In this document: positions 58,750 through 64,000 of the stretch, in pieces
Layout of the letters: every line of letters starts with the position of its first letter
How positions within the stretch are numbered: the first letter of the stretch is position 1
From: Cunninghamia lanceolata
Lineage: Eukaryota; Streptophyta; Pinopsida; Cupressales; Cupressaceae
Length of the DNA stretch: 64,000 nucleotides
Assembly (NCBI GenBank): GCA_027924645.1
Contig: BSBN01000445.1
Coordinates: forward strand, 8,849,001-8,913,000
Direction of reading: 5' to 3'
Notes under the pieces: generated by a model
What the model saw: only the letters and a program-made list of their open reading frames with translations
Told to the model about the DNA's origin: nothing
Databases searched by the model: none
Translations under genes and position numbers: made by a program

Positions 58750-60478
58750 ATTGAATTTGTAGAGTTTTTTGAAAAACTCTGGCAGTAAATTTCGGTATCA
58801 ATGTTTGATTTACCACACGATAAAGACAATAGTAAATTTTAAATGTTAATATTAAAATTTATTATATAATTTTTATTTGTAAAGATTGTGAAAACATCTC
58901 ATAAAAAGTTTTAAGCTTAAAGAAGTATTCTATAGATTTTTTTCATATTAGAAATCAAATTTTAGAGTTGATGACAATATCTTATCTTATATTATTCTTT
59001 TTGCAATTTAGTGACTAAGTTTTTCTATTAATATTTAACTTTTAGCGTGATTCAATGGCTAAAGTTCCTATCAATATATAATTGTTAAATAAAGATGTTG
59101 AAATGGGGCAAGTATAAAAATAAAAAAATAGCAATGGGAGATTTGGACCAAATTTTTTATATACAATAGTGTTGTCCGTCTTAATTTCTAACTCAATGCA
59201 AGTTTATTTCAAAATTAAGAAAAATCTATTAAATATAAAAAAATAGACAAATTTAGGGATAGAAATTATAAAAATTATGCCACTAAAAAATTCCTTGTTT
59301 ACCACTCTACCACAACACTAGAATGGTATGGTATGTGTTAGATATAAAAGTTGCTTCATGAATAGTATGATGATTTTTATTGTAATGAAAAATTATTCAT
59401 ATAATAATTAAGGTCAATTAAAATAATGTAACAATTAATACATATATTTTAAATATATTTATTTAAAAGACATTAAGAGATATCAATCTTGAGGTTAGAT
59501 AAATACCTATATTAGTTTATGAAAACAAATTATTTTAATAATTTTACATAATATTTTATTTATTAAAATACATAATTTTTTCAAAAAAAAATTGATCCAT
59601 CAATTGGCATAAGGGAGTTGTACCCCATAATATTAACTAGAATTAATAAAATTATAGAGTCCAAAATGGTTGCCCCATAGGAGAGCTTGAAAATTCTCCA
59701 TACAATTTGCATTACATATAAATTGTCTTCTGCAAATGCCAAATACCAACTATATACTATATCTTTACTATGCATCAACTATTATCTAAATACCTGTTTA
59801 CTCTGCAGGAATAGCATCTTCATCACTTGTGTTCGAATCATTTGTTTCCACTACAAACAAATTATATGTAGTTTGTGTTTGATGACAAAAGGAATCCACG
59901 GTCTTGTGTAATATGGGAAGATGGAAGGCCAGGTGCCCTGCCCTAGATGAAACCCCAAACCCAAAACCGCATCCTCTGAAATTTTCTTCAAACCACCCCT
60001 CCACCTTGGCTTTATCACTATTTCAAAAACCTCTCGGATGTTGTCTTTTCGGCTCTCCAAGTTCCAACATTACTAAGACCAGCATTGAAGTTATGTCTGT
60101 ATTAACATGATGTCGATGGGTCGTAGTCATGAAAGTATTTCTCAGGACCAATCTAATTGCATGGAGAACAATCAGAAACTTTGTTTTGAATACCTTCTTC
60201 AGACGGGGCTCTAAAATTTCACCTCTGAAGGCTATTTGTCTCATCCTTGTCGTTAGACAAACTGTGGAATCCATTATAATCGTATGCTTTAGCAAACTCA
60301 ACCATTACCAATATATTCTCTCTTCGCATCACTTTGGCATTCAATATCATCATACTAGCCAATTTAAACACATACTTCTCCAGGTATCTCCCATGAGAGA
60401 GGCCAAGTGATTATTTTCACATCACTTCTTTTAATGTATCATAATACCGAGGGATGAATTACCATTAATGATAATGTT
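58750..60478. other. AT-rich spacer, no supported gene
   Basis: The segment 58750-59600 is strongly AT-rich. The region 59800-60400 is more balanced but its frames on both strands are short and without motifs. It could include the 3' part of a LINE whose RNase H lies at 60479-60757. Confidence 0.4.
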
Positions 60479-60757
60479 TCACACGATCACCACCACGCCT
60501 TCTAATAGCTCACCCTCCATGTCCACTACCAGGTTGGCTAGTCGATCTACCTCCTTGTTTGCTTGCCTGAACACATGTTCTACTTGAAAAGAATCGAATT
60601 TTTTCAACAATTTACTACAACTCTGTAAAATGTTGTTCAACTTCCAACTTGGGAATTTTCCACAACAAATGGTATTAATAGTTATGAAAGGATACCCTTC
60701 AATAATTAGCTTTTTCAACCCTAGTTTTATTGCCATTTGCAAACCAACTACCACCGC
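60479..60757 (-). pseudogene. LINE-type RNase H (RVT_3) fragment fused to gypsy RNase H
   Basis: The minus strand gives VVVGLQMAIKLGLKKLIIEG, ILQSCSKLLKKFDSFQVEHV and FRQANKEVDRLANLVVDMEG. This is the second half of a plant RVT_3 domain (GLxxAxxLG..xxxEGD..; HVxRxANxxADxLA), with EGYP for the usual EGDS and EVDRLA for EADxLA. It begins exactly where gypsy RNase H sequence stops (GLKYI) and in a different frame. A 5'-truncated LINE insertion would explain this; recombination is the alternative. Confidence 0.75.
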
Positions 60758-61810
60758 TTATGTACTTAAGTCCTTGATTATCTGACTTGAGTTCAAAGTG
60801 TTTACCCATCAGATAATGTCTCCACACTTGCAATGCATATGCACAATTGCAGCTAGTTCTAAATTATGCATAGCATAATTTAACTCATAAGATGTAATTT
60901 TCTAGACTCATATGCAACAACCTGTCCTTCTTGCATGAGTACACCACCTAATCCCTCATCTAATGCATCTATTAGAATGAAAAAATGTCCTTTTGGGTGT
61001 GGAACTCTAAGAATAGGGGCGGAAGTCAATTTTTCCTTGAGAATATGAAAAGCTTCCTCACAACTTTTTTGTCCATTCAAACATTTTCCCTTTCCTCTAG
61101 AGTGTTGTAATAGGGTTTGCAATCTTAAAAAAGTTTAGAACAAACTTTCTATAGTATCTAGCTAACCCCATAAAACTGCGCACCTCAGGCACATTTTTGG
61201 GCGTTGGCCACTCCATAATTGCTTTGATCTTTGAAGGATCCACAACAATTCCCTCAGCTAAAATAATATGTCCCAAATATTGCACTTCTTTTTGGAAGAA
61301 AGTACACTTTGACAATTTACCATACAACTTATGCTCTCTTAATCGTTGCAAAACAATTCTTAAATGTTGAGCATGCTCTTCTTCATTCTTGGGGTATATC
61401 AAAATATCGTCCAAGAAGACAAGGACAAACTTATCTAAACAATTCCTTAAGACACTATTCATCAGATTCACAAATGCTACAAGCACATTGGTCAAACCAA
61501 AAGGTAAGACTGTAAATTCATAATGCCCATATCTTGTTCTGAATGTTGTTTTATAAATGTCTTCATCTTTAATCCTTAATTGATGATATCATGCCCTTAA
61601 ATCAATTTTGGAGAATATTATTGTTCCATGCATTTGATCAAAAAGATCATTTATACGGGGTAAAGGATACTTATTCTTTATCTTTGCTTTGTTAAGAATA
61701 TGATAATCTATACACAAACACAAGGTTCTATCCTTCTTGATGAAAATCACTGGCGCTCCCCAGGGTGACACACTGGGTCTGAATAATCCTTTAGTCAACA
61801 ATTCTTGTAA
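60758..61810 (-). pseudogene. Gypsy reverse transcriptase and RNase H
   Basis: Minus-strand frames give [72 protein letters not shown] (FLDD), [17 protein letters not shown] and [16 protein letters not shown], then RNase H with FFILIDALDEGLGGVLMQ and ELKSDNQGLKYI. Stops lie at about 61588 and 61812, and the frame breaks near 61100. It is close in sequence to 25638-26893, so the two copies are one family. It stops at 60758 without integrase. Confidence 0.92.
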
Positions 61811-62600
61811 TTAGGCTTTTAGTTCCATCATTATGCGGTTGTCATATGATAGGGTGCCTTTGATACTAGTTTCTATAACCTGGTATATGTCTATAGAGAA
61901 ATCAAAGGCTCTCTTAGGTGGTAAACATGGGAAATCTTCAAGAAATACATCCCAAAACTCATAAAGAAAAGGGTAATCATGTATAGATGGTTCCTTCATT
62001 TTTGAAACTTGATCCATCTTGACTGCAAATAGTTGACATCCTTTCCTCTTTGCTCTTTTAAGTTGCATTGTTGATCTCCCTTTTAAAACCTTGAAAAGAA
62101 ACTAGATTTCCTATGTCATCTAAACATTCTACTATTTTGCCAAAATAATCTACCTTGGCTCTGTGATGCCACAAGCAATTCATTCCTAGAATAACATCAT
62201 ATGATCCCAAAGGAGCTACATACAGGTTAACCTTTGTTGAGAATGTGGGTAATCTTATCTCAACCTCAAACAGACACTGCTCTACCTAAGCTCTAGACTA
62301 GTTTGCATATTCAACTGACCAAGGTTTTGCCATAAAACTAGCTTGTCTAGGTATTCTGCTTAGTATTCTAGGTGTGATCAAATTTTAGTAGCACCAGTAT
62401 CAATTAAAATAGAGATAGGTATTCCAAACAAAATACACATAGTTTCTATGGGTGTAATCTGGTACTTAGCTTGACGATTGTCCAGGGCTGCATGAATCAT
62501 TTGTTGAAAAGTTGTTTGTTGAGAGGGTAGAGAGTCATCTCGGTATCTGTTTCCTTGATCCTTATTTGGACATTGATTTGCATAATGATCACCTCCATAA
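61811..62600 (-). pseudogene. Gypsy zinc knuckle, protease and reverse transcriptase leader
   Basis: Near 62600-62560 the minus strand encodes CFNYGGDHYANQCPN, a CCHC-type knuckle. A protease motif SILIDTGAT follows near 62400 in a broken frame. From 62068 comes MKEPSIHDYPFLYEFWDVF and LPPKRAFDFSIDI, the leader of the polymerase. This is the region that the related element at 25.6 kb has lost. Confidence 0.8.
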
Positions 62601-63650
62601 TTAAAACATCCACCAGGAGGTCCTTTCTTTTCTAGAGCATGGTCATTCTTGTTCCCATTCTTCTTCTTGTTTTCATTATTTTTCTTTCTATTTTGGAATT
62701 CATTTGTGTTACTTTTAGATCCTTCTCCATTGGACTTAGGCTTAGAATCCGGTTCTAATTCTTTTTCTTAAATGATGGCGAAGAGTTGGACGATCCAAAC
62801 TTCTTTCGAGACTTATCTCGATAAGCTGAAATAGACTTCAATTTATGTTATTGTTTAATTGCCTTCTCAAACACTTCATCCATAGTTGTTGGACCATGCA
62901 CATCCACTTCTCCACCAATTTGTGCATTCAACCCCATGATGAATTTTCTTATATGGAAACGTTTATCTTTCTGGTACTGAGGCATGTACTTCGATAATTT
63001 GGTAAACTTCTCCCAATACTCAGTTATTGTCATGTCATCCTGACGCAAGTTCTAAAAATTAGCTAATTTCTGATCGAAATATAGTTGAGGCGACCATTTT
63101 TGCCTAAGGATTGCCACAAATTGATCCCATATCACTCTCATGGAACTCAATCCTAATTCTATTTTCTTGTTCATCCACCAAGTAGATGCTTCACTAGCCA
63201 ATTGGTATGCTCCTCATACAGCCTTGGTTATTTCAAAATAATTCCTTATCTCAAAATACTTTTCTATATTAGTGAGCCATGTTTCTACTCCATCACCCAA
63301 TATAGTGCCATCAAATTTTGGAGGGGTTATTTTCTTCATATCCTTTGCCAATTCATTAGTCAACTAAATTCTTACATCTAATTGTCTTAAAGGTTCTTCT
63401 TGATTGTCAGGGTTTTCTTCAGATTCATCATGTCCTTCATGGACACTATTCTCTTGTTCATGTGTTCTTCACTTTCTTCTTGGTTATCGACCCCTCTAAC
63501 CTCTTGTTCTAAGGCTCCTAACCTTTCCTTGGTTTCATTCAAAATGACAAGGATTTGGTCCAACTTGGCTATAAGATCTTCCCGAGCTAGACTAGTTCCA
63601 TTTTGACTACCTCTAAGATTCATTCTCATTTATAGTGCACCTAGTAAGTT
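62601..63650 (-). pseudogene. Gypsy gag
   Basis: The minus strand starts MRMNLRGSQNGTSLAREDLI near 63629 and continues LIAKLDQILVILNETKERLG. A capsid follows in broken frames (IKKITPPKFDGT, then ITEYWEKFTKLSKYMPQYQK and RKFIMGLNAQIGGEVDVHGP). The order matches gag at 23553-25637. At the site where that copy has a TGA (NEY-stop-EKY), this one has the intact EYWEKF. Confidence 0.88.
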
Positions 63651-64000
63651 ATTATAGTTCATTAGTTCTAGGTTTTCATTGTGCTGTAATGTGAAAATTC
63701 TAAATTGTAAAAGATTACATTAAAGGTAGAAATTCAAGAATTCCACATAAAAGATCAACACACTCAATTATCAAGACAAAAATGAATTTATTTATCTAAG
63801 TGGATTTATACATCCTTATTTAGATATTTAATCTAATAGGATTCCAAAATTCACAAATCACTATCAAACATAAGAAATTCTTCAGGTTCTTCCTCTCCAT
63901 ATGAATCTAACACAAACTTGGAGGTGGGATGTACATGTAGGTACTCCCCTATCACCTATTTTCCTATAATCGGTGTATTTCATATACACCCAAAAGGCAT
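63651..64000 (-). other. Probable leader of the minus-strand gypsy element
   Basis: By position this is the leader between gag and the 5' LTR, which would lie beyond the right edge. No primer-binding site (reverse complement of TGGTATCAGAGC) was seen in these 350 bp. Confidence 0.45.

Noticed and set aside
60023..60410. Possible host gene exons on the minus strand near 60.0-60.4 kb
   Set aside because: Phrases look protein-like in several frames, but stops are frequent and no family could be named.

Overview
This is nuclear DNA of a seed plant with a large, repeat-filled genome. A gymnosperm such as a conifer is my best guess, but nothing here proves the lineage. The plant origin rests on: Ty3/gypsy LTR retrotransposons primed by initiator tRNA-Met; a decayed plastid DNA insert carrying psaB-rps14-trnfM-trnG-psbZ-trnS-psbC-psbD; BED-finger hAT transposons; plant LINE-type RNase H fragments; and one credible host exon, the first exon of a choline-phosphate cytidylyltransferase (CCT) gene at 58049-58266 (minus).

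The window is a stack of nested insertions whose order can be read from target-site duplications (TSDs). From about 14.66 to 48.33 kb the base layer is one nuclear plastid insert (NUPT). Four LTR insertions cut it: a minus-strand gypsy element whose right end is at 14656; a solo LTR at 17663-32411 (TSD GCTTG); a gypsy element at 33100-47088 (TSD CAAAA); and a solo LTR at 48333-49856 (TSD CCCCT). The 17663 solo LTR was itself hit by a full gypsy element at 19273-32215 (TSD ATAAA). That element then received a solo LTR at 21225-22978 (TATTG), a non-autonomous hAT at 23829-24901 (8-bp GATACAAG) and a solo LTR at 27630-29391 (TCAGA). The 33100 element received two very long solo LTRs of one family in opposite orientations, at 35390-38621 (GATAT) and 42642-46278 (TGTGG). 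The leftmost gypsy element carries a solo LTR at 9541-11084 and is broken by an hAT element ending at 7696. That hAT is broken in turn by an LTR-type sequence ending at 3105 that runs off the left edge, where a Tat/Athila-like integrase remnant lies at about 690-1735.

Right of 49.86 kb the sequence is older, lightly structured DNA with two tandem duplications (about 470 bp and about 150 bp), then a LINE-type RNase H remnant, the CCT first exon with a splice donor and a plausible TATA box, an AT-rich spacer, and a minus-strand gypsy gag-pol remnant whose RNase H runs directly into a second, LINE-type RNase H.

No complete protein-coding gene or intact autonomous transposon is present. All element genes carry stops, frameshifts, deletions or insertions. 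If the CCT exon belongs to a working gene, everything to its left in this window may be intron 1. The most unusual sequence is a block inside the hAT intron with five perfect TGACGTCA palindromes in 611 bp followed by a TATA box. I found no clear new biological system. The strongest observations are this promoter-like block, the datable nest itself, the LTR family with an internal minisatellite, the extended inverted LTR termini, and the possible giant intron.
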